Source: CAYRJD01 sp965247395 (GTDB taxonomy: Bacteria; Actinomycetota; Acidimicrobiia; Acidimicrobiales; Poriferisodalaceae). Taken from it: a stretch of DNA of 64,000 nucleotides. Of the stretch, positions 1-8,426 are shown piece by piece. The notes under the pieces are model-generated. The model did not search any database. It saw nothing but the letters and a program-made list of their open reading frames with translations, and had not been told where the DNA came from. The DNA lies in assembly GCA_965247395.1 (NCBI GenBank), contig OZ252012.1, positions 992,001 through 1,056,000 on the forward strand. Reading direction: 5' to 3'. The position numbers and the translations under genes were made by a program. Numbering within the stretch: position 1 is the first letter of the stretch; every line of letters starts with the position of its first letter.

Positions 1-101
1 AATCTTGGTCGGCCGCTCGTGGCACTGGCCAGCTGCGGCTGGAGGGCAAGGACTACGTAATGAAAGACGGCGACGTTGTGGAGTTTCGCTTCAACGTTTG
101 A
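1..101 (+). CDS. ychF: Ribosome-binding GTPase/ATPase YchF, C-terminal fragment
   Basis: Partial gene cut by the window start; the reading frame begins at base 3 and ends with TGA at 99-101. The last residues read LEGKDYVMKDGDVVEFRFNV, which matches the C-terminal TGS-like end of YchF (OLA1 family), where a 'GKDY-(V/I)-x-(K/Q)-DGDV-x-F-(R/L)-FNV' ending is strongly conserved. YchF is a universally distributed ribosome-associated P-loop NTPase. Nothing can be said about the nucleotide-binding domain, which lies outside the window. The stop codon falls inside a small tandem duplication. Confidence 0.88.
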   Translation, partial: SWSAARGTGQLRLEGKDYVMKDGDVVEFRFNV

Positions 102-120
102 GACACAACGTTTGAGGCAC
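93..120. repeat. 14-bp tandem duplication spanning the ychF stop
   Basis: Two adjacent 14-bp copies differing at one base (AACGTTTGAGACAC at 93-106, AACGTTTGAGGCAC at 107-120). The first copy contains the last codons and the TGA of ychF, so the duplication also copied the end of the gene into the spacer. Confidence 0.8.
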
Positions 121-159
121 AACCGCACCTGTAATAGGTTCCGTTAGCCTTGCCTTGGT

Positions 160-246
160 ATGTCGAAGCGCAAGAAGAAGATGAAGTTGCGGGCGCGTCG
201 CAACAAGGCCAACCATGGCAAAAGACCCAACTGCGGGCGCGGCTAG
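160..246 (+). CDS. Ribosomal protein bL37-like, 28 aa
   Basis: An ATG-to-TAG ORF of 28 codons encoding a very basic peptide: a Lys/Arg run (SKRKKKMKLRARR) followed by NKANHGKRPN. The KANHGKRPN ending is the hallmark, as I recall it, of the 24-residue actinobacterial large-subunit protein named bL37 in mycobacterial ribosome structures. Such proteins bind rRNA through the basic stretch. The ORF lies 58 bp after ychF on the same strand and has no clear Shine-Dalgarno sequence. The four C-terminal residues (CGRG) exceed the usual length. Too short for standard gene callers; identity rests on the motif only. Confidence 0.68.
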   Translation: MSKRKKKMKLRARRNKANHGKRPNCGRG

Positions 247-282
247 CAAAACCAACGGGGCCGCAGTTCCTGTAGCCAAGTT

Positions 283-1293
283 CTAAGGGCAGGTCCAACT
301 AGTGCGTCGCAATATCTCTGCGACGATTGGCTCAGACACCAACTTTCCGCCATAAAACGTGTAGTGCACTCCGTCAGCGGTTCGCACGGTGCGGTTCCCA
401 TGTTCCCCACCTAGGCGCCGCAGGTAATGCCCGTCGGGCGACAAAATGGCGGCCGCATCTACAAAAAGCGCCTCACCTACCGACTCCGTGGCAGCTAAAA
501 CCTCCGGGTTGACAATGTCGGGCAGCGACCGCAACCAGCCTGGCCGCATGTGAGGCAACCCAACCCATACCACCAGCCTGCCCGGCCTGGTAGCCGCATC
601 TAGCAACGCCGTCACGCGGCCTCTATATATCTCCAGCCATTCCGGCTCCCCCACAGCGGCGCTCACTCCGGAGAACTTCTGTTTGTCGTTGGCACCCATT
701 GACAGCACGATCAGGTCGTAGCCCGCCTCGGCTACCACGTTGGCCATGTACTGCGGCCAGTCGAAATACCAGTCCGCAACGTTGCCGGTGGATTTACGAA
801 TCTCAGAAACGATCTCGTAGTTCGGGTCGTCGCCAAGCAAAGTAGTCAGGCCGTAGTACGCACCACCCGCCATGGAATCCCCGCCGATCCAGATGCGCAG
901 CGGATTGTCTGGCGTTGGGGCTCGTAACAGAGAGTGACCATCGTCGCGCGCGTAGCGGTAATAAACGGCTTCGCTACCTAGTTGAGACTCGTTGATCGGA
1001 TCCGGCCAAACCAACACCGGATCGCTTGGTTTTGCTTGTTCGGCTTGTTCGCTTTGCTGCTCGCCGGTTTGTTCGCTGGCCGGGTCGGGGCAGTGCATTC
1101 CGTCCAGCTGGTCAGGATCCTCAGAATCAGGGTTTTGCTGGTCAAGGTTCTGTTGGTCAGGCTGCTCAGTGGGGTCGGCCGTTTGAGCATGCGCGACCGG
1201 TGTAAGCGTTGCCAGCACCGTTAGTAGCGCAAGCAACCCACCCGCAAACAGGTTTTTATTCAGTGTCAGTTTGAGTCGATTCCAAATCCACAT
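283..1293 (-). CDS. Secreted SGNH/GDSL-type esterase (DUF459-like)
   Basis: 336 aa. A hydrophobic segment near residues 14-35 ending in AHA looks like a cleavable signal peptide. A Gln/Asp/Glu-rich linker follows, with repeats of the type DQQNxD. The catalytic domain then shows the SGNH blocks: WIGGDSMAGG (nucleophile Ser in GDS), SMGANDKQ (Asn block) and TADGVHYTFYGG (Asp-x-x-His). This family hydrolyses or transfers acyl groups on carbohydrates outside the membrane. It overlaps the 3' end of the upstream paralog by 38 nt and is last of three co-directional genes with an MBOAT acyltransferase, which suggests O-acylation of an envelope glycan. The substrate is unknown. Confidence 0.8.
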   Translation of the reverse strand: MWIWNRLKLTLNKNLFAGGLLALLTVLATLTPVAHAQTADPTEQPDQQNLDQQNPDSEDPDQLDGMHCPDPASEQTGEQQSEQAEQAKPSDPVLVWPDPINESQLGSEAVYYRYARDDGHSLLRAPTPDNPLRIWIGGDSMAGGAYYGLTTLLGDDPNYEIVSEIRKSTGNVADWYFDWPQYMANVVAEAGYDLIVLSMGANDKQKFSGVSAAVGEPEWLEIYRGRVTALLDAATRPGRLVVWVGLPHMRPGWLRSLPDIVNPEVLAATESVGEALFVDAAAILSPDGHYLRRLGGEHGNRTVRTADGVHYTFYGGKLVSEPIVAEILRRTSWTCP

Positions 1294-2647
1294 ATTCGCC
1301 GACAGCTTCCAAAAGCAGCTCCGACATCAAGACACCGCCAACGGTGCTGAAGTGAATGCCGTCATTAAGTCTGGCATCTACTCGTTGGCCATTTTCGTCG
1401 GTCAGATAGCGGCTGTATTCACCGTCGGGCCCCGAAAACAACTCACGGCTTGGCACAAACGACACTCGGTCTCGCTGAGCTGCCTCGGCTTCGTAAATGG
1501 CGTTTAGCTGCTGCATCCTGTCGTCGAACCTTTCGTCTTTCATGATTGGAATGCCGCCCCAAATCAAGACCCGGTTGGGAACAACGGTCACCAAATCCAT
1601 GATGTGGCCTACCCGTGTCGAGTATTCGGTCACCCATGCTGGTGAAAACGCTCTCAGCACCGTTCCACCCACGGTCACCCCCTGAGCGTCATTGCCACCC
1701 AGTGTCAGCACGATGACATCCGGATCTTCTTCCAGCAAAATGTCTGTAATTCGAGCTGGCCAGTCGTAGTAATCGGGCCGGCTCAAACCACTTGAAATCT
1801 GGCTTTCCGTTTGAGCGGAGATCACATCGGTGTCGTTGGCGATTTGCACCATGACCTCACCAAAGAAGTGAGTTAGGGAGTCGCCGATAATCCACATGCT
1901 GAGCGGATTGTCTGGGGTCGGTATGGGGATCTGTGAGGAGCTGGCATCATCTGAAGAAGCACCGTCTGAAGAAGCATCATCTGAGGACGCACCGTCTAAG
2001 GAAGTATCGCCGCTGTCGTCCGTACCGCCAGCTGAGTCGTCCGGCGTTGTGTCCAGCGTTACTGTGCCGTCGTCTGTATCCCCAGATGGGTCGGTTGCGC
2101 CGTCGTCTCCAGTCGTGGCGTTGCCTGTTGCAGAGTTACCGGTTGCAGCATTGCCAGTAGCAGCATTGCCTTCTACAACGTCGTCGGTAACCCCGCGATT
2201 TAGTGCCTCGTCGGCCCAAAGACGTGGCAAATGAAGACCAACCGCGGATGACACCGCTTCCACCGGCTCCCACACGGCCAGCGACAGGTCACGCGACCAG
2301 CCAAACGACTTCTGTTCGGCTTCAGCCAAAAGCACCTGAGAGTTGAGAACAATCGCCAACAGCAACCCGAAAATGCCGATTATCAACACCTTGCCGGCTG
2401 GTATGGAGCGTCGAGGCGAATCGTTTGCTGACAGCACAGGTCGGTGCGGCATCTGCGCAGTACCGCTCTCTACACCGCTGGCCTGTGCGGCTGTTTCGTT
2501 GCTTGCAACTGCGCTGGGCGCGCCGCTTGCCTGAGCGCTGGCGCCGCTGTGCGAGGAGGGAGTTTGATCCGACGGCGGCACAGGAGGTGGCGTAGGAGGT
2601 GAAGGAGGAGGTGGGGGTGGAGTTGGTGGAGAAGTTGAGGCGGGCAT
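1256..2647 (-). CDS. Membrane-anchored SGNH/GDSL-type esterase (DUF459-like)
   Basis: 463 aa from the ATG at 2647, which lies 16 nt after the MBOAT stop; the frame is open to 2722 but that would overlap the MBOAT gene. Order: a Pro-rich N-terminus (PPPPPPSPPTPP), one membrane segment (about IIGIFGLLLAIVLNSQVLL), an extracellular region with low-complexity repeats (NAATG pentamers; DDASS/DGASS units), then an SGNH domain with WIIGDSLTHFFG, TLGGNDAQG and LNDGIHFSTVGG. It is a paralog of the downstream gene: both begin the catalytic domain with PTPDNPL. Likely acts on the outer face of the membrane with the MBOAT protein as an acyl-transfer pair, like AlgI with AlgJ/AlgX. Confidence 0.78.
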   Translation of the reverse strand: MPASTSPPTPPPPPPSPPTPPPVPPSDQTPSSHSGASAQASGAPSAVASNETAAQASGVESGTAQMPHRPVLSANDSPRRSIPAGKVLIIGIFGLLLAIVLNSQVLLAEAEQKSFGWSRDLSLAVWEPVEAVSSAVGLHLPRLWADEALNRGVTDDVVEGNAATGNAATGNSATGNATTGDDGATDPSGDTDDGTVTLDTTPDDSAGGTDDSGDTSLDGASSDDASSDGASSDDASSSQIPIPTPDNPLSMWIIGDSLTHFFGEVMVQIANDTDVISAQTESQISSGLSRPDYYDWPARITDILLEEDPDVIVLTLGGNDAQGVTVGGTVLRAFSPAWVTEYSTRVGHIMDLVTVVPNRVLIWGGIPIMKDERFDDRMQQLNAIYEAEAAQRDRVSFVPSRELFSGPDGEYSRYLTDENGQRVDARLNDGIHFSTVGGVLMSELLLEAVGEYVDLESTQTDTE

Positions 2648-2663
2648 AGCTACAGAGGCGGTA

Positions 2664-4148
2664 CTAGAACTGGAAATAGATGAAAGGTGCCACGCCTGTT
2701 GGACCCAAGGCGTCGATTGCAACTAACGACACGGCCAACAGAGCGCCTTGCGCTAGCAATCTCGTGCTGGCCAGGCTTTCGTCAAACCGCTCTTTCAATT
2801 CTTCGGGCACGAACTGCAGGGCCAGGGCCAGCGCCACGATGATTACCACCAGCGGCGTAAGCACACCCGCACCTCCGGCGAAGTCCAGTGAGACGATGCG
2901 TCCCAGCATGTCAAACGATTTGCCGAGGTCTTCGGCGCGAAAAAACACCCACGCCAGGCACACGATGTGAAACGTGACAAACCAGCGCAGCAGCGGGCCC
3001 AGCCAATCAGGCAACATCGGCCTGGTGCCTAATGCTTGCTGTCGTGGACCGAACAGTCGTTCAATTGACAGCGCGACACCGTGAATCCCGCCCCAGATGA
3101 CAAACGTCCAGGTGCTGCCGTGCCATAACCCTCCCAGCAACATCGTCAGCATCAGGTTTCGGTAGGTCAGCAGCTTCCCGCGGCGATTGCCTCCCAGCGG
3201 GATGTAGAGATAGTCGCGCAGCCAACGCGACAAGGTCATGTGCCAGCGACTCCAAAAATCACGCAGCGAGAGCGCTCGATAAGGCGAGTTGAAGTTCTGC
3301 GGAAAACGAAACCCGAGCAGCAGTGCGACACCAATCGCGATATCGGTGTAGCCGGAGAAGTCGGCGTAAATCTGAATCGCATAGGCGTAGACGCCAAAGA
3401 GCACCTCCGGGGAGCTATGCGCAGCCGGGTCGGCAAAAACACCGTCGACTATCTCGCTAGCTAAGAAGCTAGAAATCACCACCTTTTTGAAAAGGCCACG
3501 CAAGATCAGCCTGAACGCCTCCGACGCTGGTACATAGCGAGGGTCGGGTCGCATAGCCAGCTGTGGTGCCATCTCCGAAGCGCGCACTATTGGGCCGGCC
3601 ACCAGCTGCGGGAAAAACGACAGGTAAACCGCAAAGTCGAGCGGTTTCATCGCAGCAACATGTCCGCGGCCGATGTCAATGATGTAGCTCATCGCTTGGA
3701 AGGTGAAAAACGAAATGCCGATAGGAAGGGTTAGCTCTAAGACAGGCAAGGAGCCGTCTATGCCGACACGTTCCAGCAGGTTTGAGGCTTCAACCGCGAA
3801 AAAGTCGTAGTACTTAAAGACTCCGAGAATGACCAGGTTGACGGTTACACCCGTTCGCACCCACCAGCGCGCCATCGTGAACTCACCGCTTTGGCGCAAA
3901 TTCGCTGCGGCATTGCCGATAATCCAATTGACGACGATGGTGAAAGCCAGCAGCAGGGTAAACCGCCAGCTCCAATAGCCATAGAAGTAAAAACTGAAAC
4001 CCAGCATCAGTGGCTTCCAGATTTTTGGGTTGTGCCTGGTTAGCCAATTTGCCACGAACACCACGACAAAGAAGAGCCCAAAGGCAAAAGTCGGGAACAA
4101 CATGGCTCCGGCTAAGAGTACCTGTGCATTGTTTGGCAACATTGACAC
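2664..4148 (-). CDS. MBOAT family membrane O-acyltransferase (AlgI/DltB type)
   Basis: 494 aa, polytopic, normal length for the family. MBOAT signatures are clear: LVAGPIVRASEMAPQL, FWSRWHMTLSRWLRDYLYIP and GGLWHGSTWTFVIWGGIHG with the presumed catalytic His. Such proteins move acyl (usually acetyl) groups across the membrane for O-acylation of alginate, teichoic acid, peptidoglycan or other glycans. Start GTG at 4148, with an ATG two codons later. It heads the leftward trio with two SGNH esterases and is divergent from the phosphohexomutase gene, with only 20 bp between the two starts. The glycan substrate cannot be read from sequence. Confidence 0.88.
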   Translation of the reverse strand: MSMLPNNAQVLLAGAMLFPTFAFGLFFVVVFVANWLTRHNPKIWKPLMLGFSFYFYGYWSWRFTLLLAFTIVVNWIIGNAAANLRQSGEFTMARWWVRTGVTVNLVILGVFKYYDFFAVEASNLLERVGIDGSLPVLELTLPIGISFFTFQAMSYIIDIGRGHVAAMKPLDFAVYLSFFPQLVAGPIVRASEMAPQLAMRPDPRYVPASEAFRLILRGLFKKVVISSFLASEIVDGVFADPAAHSSPEVLFGVYAYAIQIYADFSGYTDIAIGVALLLGFRFPQNFNSPYRALSLRDFWSRWHMTLSRWLRDYLYIPLGGNRRGKLLTYRNLMLTMLLGGLWHGSTWTFVIWGGIHGVALSIERLFGPRQQALGTRPMLPDWLGPLLRWFVTFHIVCLAWVFFRAEDLGKSFDMLGRIVSLDFAGGAGVLTPLVVIIVALALALQFVPEELKERFDESLASTRLLAQGALLAVSLVAIDALGPTGVAPFIYFQF

Positions 4149-4168
4149 CGTGCGCAGCCCTGAAGACG

Positions 4169-6325
4169 ATGAGAGACGGTGTGAATAGCGCCGCTGAGGG
4201 CGCGGGCAGCAGCGCTGCTGAGGGCTCGGTCCGGGAGTCAGGCAGAACCGATTTGGTTACTGCTTGGCTAGCGGCGGAGCCTGACAAATCGCACCGCACT
4301 GAGCTTGCGCAACATCTGTCGGGCGTGTCCGATGGCAACCCCGAGAGTGCGGCCTGGTTAGCGGAGCATTTCGATAAGCCGCTCACCTTTGGCACGGCCG
4401 GGCTGCGCGCGCAACTAGGTCCGGGACCGGCTCGTATGAATCGTCTGATGGTGCGCCTAACGGCGCGTGCGATAGGCCAGGTGCTAGTTGCTGAGTGCCA
4501 GGCTGAACGAGGCGTGGTCATCGGCTTTGACGCTCGCTATGGCTCAGCGGAGTTTGCGGAGGATTCCGCGCGACTTCTGGCGGGCATGGGCGTACCCGCG
4601 GCACTGATCAACGGCGTAGTGCCTACACCGGTGTTGGCACATCAACTGTTAGCTCGTGAAGCCGGAGCAGCGATCATGGTGACCGCTAGCCATAACCCAC
4701 GCGATGACAATGGCTACAAGGTCTATTGGGGGGACGGAACGCAGATCAGACCGCCGATTGACGCTCTGATTGAAACCAGAATTCAAGCTCAGCTTCAAGG
4801 CTGCGACCTTGCGGCCGACACCGACTTGGCGCCGCTGCATGAAGTTGAACTGATCGAGCCACAAACGGCAATAGCCGACTACGTGGGGACGGCAATCGCG
4901 CCCTATAACTCGCCCGACTCGTCTAGCTCACCCGGCTCACATGGCTCGTCTAGCTCGCCAACACCTGCGGCGCAAGATCACACTCAGTTCGTTTACACGG
5001 CCTTGTGTGGAGTTGGCACTGACACTTTGAAATGGGCGTTAGCGGTAGCGGGTCTTGCACCGCCGGTTTTGGTAGAGCATCAGTGTCGACCCGACCCTGC
5101 CTTCACCGACCTGCCGTTTCCCAATCCTGAAGAACCGGGCACATTAGATGCAGCACTGGCACTGGCAGATGAGCGCAGGATCGATCTGGTGCTGGCTAAC
5201 GATCCGGACGCCGACCGGCTGGCCGTGGCGGTGCGCACGACTGCAAGCACCGCAGCAGGCACTGTCGTAAACACAACGGCAGGCACCGCATCTGGCTGGC
5301 GGCGGCTGACTGGCGATGAGCTTGGCGTGTTGTTGTGCGATCACATGATCGAACAAACCCGGATTGGAGAGATTACACCAGACGGGACTACACCAGACGA
5401 GGCTGCACCAGACGGCATTACGTCCTCTCCGCCCTCGCCCCGACGCCTTGCCGTTTCTTCGGTGGTGTCCGGATCCATGGTTAAAGCGCTCTGTGAAGCC
5501 CGGGGCGTTGAGCACCATCGCACGCTGACAGGTTTCAAATGGGTGATGCTGCCGCGGATCGTGAACCCTGACGCAACCTGGGTGTTCGGATACGAGGAAG
5601 CGTTGGGATACTCCGTTACCGACGCAGTCTTAGACAAGGACGGCATTTCGGCAGCCGTTGAGTTTGTCCGCTTATCTCAAACCCTTGCCACCCGCGGGAT
5701 TGGTCCGCTTGAACGGCTTGATGAGCTAGCGCAAGAAATCGGTGTGTTTGAAACGCGTCAGGTCAGCGTGCGCACCGATGTCACTGCCATTGCTGGCACC
5801 ATCGCGCGGCTGCGTTCAAACCCACCCAGCGAGCTGTTTGACGAGCGCTCTAGCTATAGCGCTCAGGGTTCAAGCGTCCAGCCGGCCAGAACTGCACCAG
5901 CCGACATATTTGTCTCGTCGGTTTCGGACATGACAGTTGCAGGTACCGCTATTACCGACATCGCTATAACCAGCAGGGCGATCACCAGCAGGGCTAACGC
6001 AGACCCTGAAACGGCGAATGCAGACCCTGGAACGGCAGACATAGTCGTCTTGAACTTGTTCGGCCAGCAACGACGCACCGACCTGTACAAGATCCATTTT
6101 GATGCCCCAGCTAGCAACGAACCGCCGCTGTCAACCGAAGCTCGGCAGCCGCAGCCGAACCAGTGCATCTACATCCGTGCAAGCGGCACCGAGCCGAAGG
6201 TGAAGATTTATCTTGAGGCCAGTCTCCCCGGGCCTGTTGCAGCGCATCAACTAGCGCAGGCTCGCTCTCGTTGCATTCAAGCTCTGGACAACATGGCCGC
6301 AGCTGCCGTTACATGGTTCGAATAA
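4169..6325 (+). CDS. Phosphohexomutase (phosphoglucomutase/phosphomannomutase family)
   Basis: 718 aa from the ATG at 4169; the frame is open further upstream but that part overlaps the divergent MBOAT gene. All four alpha-D-phosphohexomutase motifs are present: TASHNPRDDNGYKVYW (phosphoserine loop), NDPDADRLAV (metal loop), FGYEEALGYSV (sugar specificity) and RASGTEPKVKIY (phosphate binding). The enzyme interconverts 1- and 6-phospho sugars for glycan synthesis. It is longer than the usual 550-580 aa because of low-complexity inserts: a Ser/Pro stretch near 4904-4975, TAST/TAGT runs near 5240-5290, DGTTPDEAAPDG near 5385-5415, and ITSRA/NADPE/TADPG repeats near 5965-6040. Glucose versus mannose specificity is unresolved. 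Confidence 0.88.
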   Translation: MRDGVNSAAEGAGSSAAEGSVRESGRTDLVTAWLAAEPDKSHRTELAQHLSGVSDGNPESAAWLAEHFDKPLTFGTAGLRAQLGPGPARMNRLMVRLTARAIGQVLVAECQAERGVVIGFDARYGSAEFAEDSARLLAGMGVPAALINGVVPTPVLAHQLLAREAGAAIMVTASHNPRDDNGYKVYWGDGTQIRPPIDALIETRIQAQLQGCDLAADTDLAPLHEVELIEPQTAIADYVGTAIAPYNSPDSSSSPGSHGSSSSPTPAAQDHTQFVYTALCGVGTDTLKWALAVAGLAPPVLVEHQCRPDPAFTDLPFPNPEEPGTLDAALALADERRIDLVLANDPDADRLAVAVRTTASTAAGTVVNTTAGTASGWRRLTGDELGVLLCDHMIEQTRIGEITPDGTTPDEAAPDGITSSPPSPRRLAVSSVVSGSMVKALCEARGVEHHRTLTGFKWVMLPRIVNPDATWVFGYEEALGYSVTDAVLDKDGISAAVEFVRLSQTLATRGIGPLERLDELAQEIGVFETRQVSVRTDVTAIAGTIARLRSNPPSELFDERSSYSAQGSSVQPARTAPADIFVSSVSDMTVAGTAITDIAITSRAITSRANADPETANADPGTADIVVLNLFGQQRRTDLYKIHFDAPASNEPPLSTEARQPQPNQCIYIRASGTEPKVKIYLEASLPGPVAAHQLAQARSRCIQALDNMAAAAVTWFE

Positions 6326-6379
6326 CCGCCCAAGACTAGGATTGCGGGCACCGCATAGAGCTAAGCGAAGAGGCACATT

Positions 6380-7630
6380 ATGGATCCCACATACACCCGA
6401 GAGGCCGAGGAGTATCGCCAGAAAGTTCAGGCTTTTCTCGGCGAGCATCTGCCGTCGGATTGGCAAGGCATAGGCGCTCTTAACGAAGAGGAAGCCGACA
6501 AATTCATCGATGAGTGGCGAGCTCTGCTAGCGAACAACCAGATGCTGGCTGTCTCTTGGCCCAAGGAATACGGAGGCGCTGGGCTTAGCGAAGTTGAGCG
6601 AGTGGTGCTGTCAGAAGAGTTTGTCCAGGCTGGTGTGCCACAGGGAAACTCCAACGACGGTTTCAGCATCACCATGGTGGGCAACGCCATAATCCAGTGC
6701 GGTAGCGAAGAACAAAAGCGCCACTTTTTGCCGCGCATCATCCACGGCGAAGATCGCTGGTGCCAGGGTTACAGCGAACCAAACAGCGGTTCAGACCTGG
6801 CCAACCTCGGAACTCGCGCGGTGCTTGACGGCGACGAGTGGGTCATTAATGGTCAAAAGATTTGGACCTCTAGCGGCCACACAGCTAACTGGATTTTCGT
6901 GGTTTGCCGTACGAACCCAGAGGCTCCTAAGCACAAGGGCATCAGCTTCTTGCTGGTTCCAATGGAACAGCCCGGCGTGGAGCTGCGGCCAATCATCAAC
7001 ATCAACAAACGGCACGACTTCAACGAGGTGTTCTTCACCGACGCTAAGACGCCAAAGGAGAACGTGGTCGGTGATGTCAATGACGGCTGGCGTGTTACCA
7101 ACGTGCTGCTCGGGTTTGAGCGCGGCCATGGCGCCACCACCGACGCTCTGCGCTACCGCAATGAGATTGACCGAATCACCGAGATTGCTGCCGAGCGCGG
7201 CTTAACCAAAGACCCGCTGATGCGTCAAGACCTAGCCAAGGCACACTCCAAAGTGGAGATCATGAAGTGGATGGGCCAGCGCAACGTCACCAACGTGCTG
7301 GCTGGCAATCCGCCCGGTCCCGAATCATCGCTGCACAAGCTGCTTTGGAGTGAGTACCACCAGTGGGTAACCGAGCTGTCGTTGCACATTCTTGGTGCAG
7401 AGGCCATGACGCCATCAGGCCATGGCAGTCGCAACGGCATCGGCACCGATGCGGTCGACGCTAATTTTTCGAGCTTGGCGTGGGTTGAGACCTTCATGGG
7501 CGCTCGCCCAGGCACGATCTACGCGGGCACCTCAGAGGTGCAACGCAACATCGTCGGCGACCGTGTGTTAGGACTGCCACGCGAACCGCGCGCAGACAGT
7601 GGTCCGTGGAATCAGATCGGCAAGAGCTAG
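6380..7630 (+). CDS. Acyl-CoA dehydrogenase
   Basis: 416 aa, typical length. FAD/substrate signatures: WCQGYSEPNSGSDLANL in the middle domain, VINGQKIWTSSG, and a C-terminal domain ending GTIYAGTSEVQRNIVGDRVL. The enzyme introduces a 2,3-double bond into an acyl-CoA and passes electrons to ETF. A purine-rich GAAGAGG lies about 8 nt before the ATG. The SDR gene follows after 9 nt, so the two are probably co-transcribed. The chain or ring substrate is unknown; similar enzymes serve fatty-acid, terpenoid and steroid side-chain breakdown. Confidence 0.88.
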   Translation: MDPTYTREAEEYRQKVQAFLGEHLPSDWQGIGALNEEEADKFIDEWRALLANNQMLAVSWPKEYGGAGLSEVERVVLSEEFVQAGVPQGNSNDGFSITMVGNAIIQCGSEEQKRHFLPRIIHGEDRWCQGYSEPNSGSDLANLGTRAVLDGDEWVINGQKIWTSSGHTANWIFVVCRTNPEAPKHKGISFLLVPMEQPGVELRPIININKRHDFNEVFFTDAKTPKENVVGDVNDGWRVTNVLLGFERGHGATTDALRYRNEIDRITEIAAERGLTKDPLMRQDLAKAHSKVEIMKWMGQRNVTNVLAGNPPGPESSLHKLLWSEYHQWVTELSLHILGAEAMTPSGHGSRNGIGTDAVDANFSSLAWVETFMGARPGTIYAGTSEVQRNIVGDRVLGLPREPRADSGPWNQIGKS

Positions 7631-7639
7631 CAAAACAAG

Positions 7640-8413
7640 ATGGATTTACGACTAGACGGAAAAACGGCACTGGTAACTGGGGGTTCGGCTGGCATTGGAA
7701 AAGGCATAGCGAAGGCGTTTGCCGATGCTGGCGCGTCGGTTATGATCACTAGTCGCAAGGCAGACAAATGCGAGGAGGCGGTTGCCGAAATTGGTGGGGA
7801 GACCGATTTCATCGCATCTCACATCGGGCAGCTTGATCAGGCCGAAAAGGTGATCAACGGCACCATCGAGCGTTTCGGATCGATTGATGTGCTTGTAAAC
7901 AACGCCGCTACTAACCCGTGGGCGGGACCGATGGTGGATTGCGACATGCCGCGCCTTGACAAGACCTATGAGGTCAACCTGCGCGCGCCTTTGCAGTGGA
8001 CGCAAACCGCCTGGGAGTCCTGGATGGGTGAGCACGGCGGCAGCGTTATCAACATTGCCTCGGTGGGCGGGCACCACACCAGTGCCGCCCTGGGCGTTTA
8101 CTGCATGTTCAAGGACGCTCTAATGCACATGACTCACCAACTAGCGGCCGAACTTGGTCCGAAAGTGCGAGTGAACTGCATTGCGCCCGGACTTATTCGC
8201 ACCGATTTCGCAAAGGTGCTGTGGGATGGCCCACGTGGTAAGGCGATCGCCGAGCAGCTGCCGCTTGGGCGCTTGGGCGAACCCGAAGACATCGGCGAAG
8301 CGGCGTTGTATCTGGCGGCCGGAGCCTCTTGGATGACCGGCAACATTCTTGACATTGATGGCGGTGAGTGCGTCAAGATCGCCGGAGAAATTCCATTAGA
8401 AGACGGCGGCTAA
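7640..8413 (+). CDS. SDR family oxidoreductase
   Basis: 257 aa, classical short-chain dehydrogenase/reductase. Cofactor motif TGGSAGIGKG near the N-terminus, NNAA structural motif, catalytic Ser in NIASVGGHHTS and YxxxK as YCMFK, then the IAPGLIRTDF loop and a C-terminal GGECVKIAG. The Thr-Ser-Arg after beta-2 (ITSRK) is compatible with NADP(H), but this is not decisive. Nine nt after an acyl-CoA dehydrogenase, it probably acts as a 3-hydroxyacyl-CoA or related alcohol dehydrogenase in the same route. Confidence 0.88.
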   Translation: MDLRLDGKTALVTGGSAGIGKGIAKAFADAGASVMITSRKADKCEEAVAEIGGETDFIASHIGQLDQAEKVINGTIERFGSIDVLVNNAATNPWAGPMVDCDMPRLDKTYEVNLRAPLQWTQTAWESWMGEHGGSVINIASVGGHHTSAALGVYCMFKDALMHMTHQLAAELGPKVRVNCIAPGLIRTDFAKVLWDGPRGKAIAEQLPLGRLGEPEDIGEAALYLAAGASWMTGNILDIDGGECVKIAGEIPLEDGG

Positions 8414-8421
8414 TTCGCCGC
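8406..8421. terminator. Possible short hairpin between convergent genes
   Basis: Five-base-pair stem GCGGC/GCCGC with loop TAATTC, covering the SDR stop codon and lying 6 bp before the end of the convergent crotonase gene. There is no U-tract, so termination is only suggested by position. Confidence 0.25.
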
Positions 8422-8426
8422 TCTAG

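Noticed and set aside
215..286. Second mini-ORF (24 codons) overlapping bL37 in another frame
   Set aside because: Ala/Gly-rich, no recognisable motif, and mostly overlapping the better-supported bL37-like frame.
1896..2234. Ser/Glu/Val-rich 112-aa ORF on the + strand
   Set aside because: Antisense of the repeat linker of an SGNH esterase; no start signal or family.
4010..4168. N-terminal extension of the phosphohexomutase
   Set aside because: It would overlap the divergent MBOAT gene by about 140 bp, is Arg-rich and unlike the family; the ATG at 4169 is preferred.
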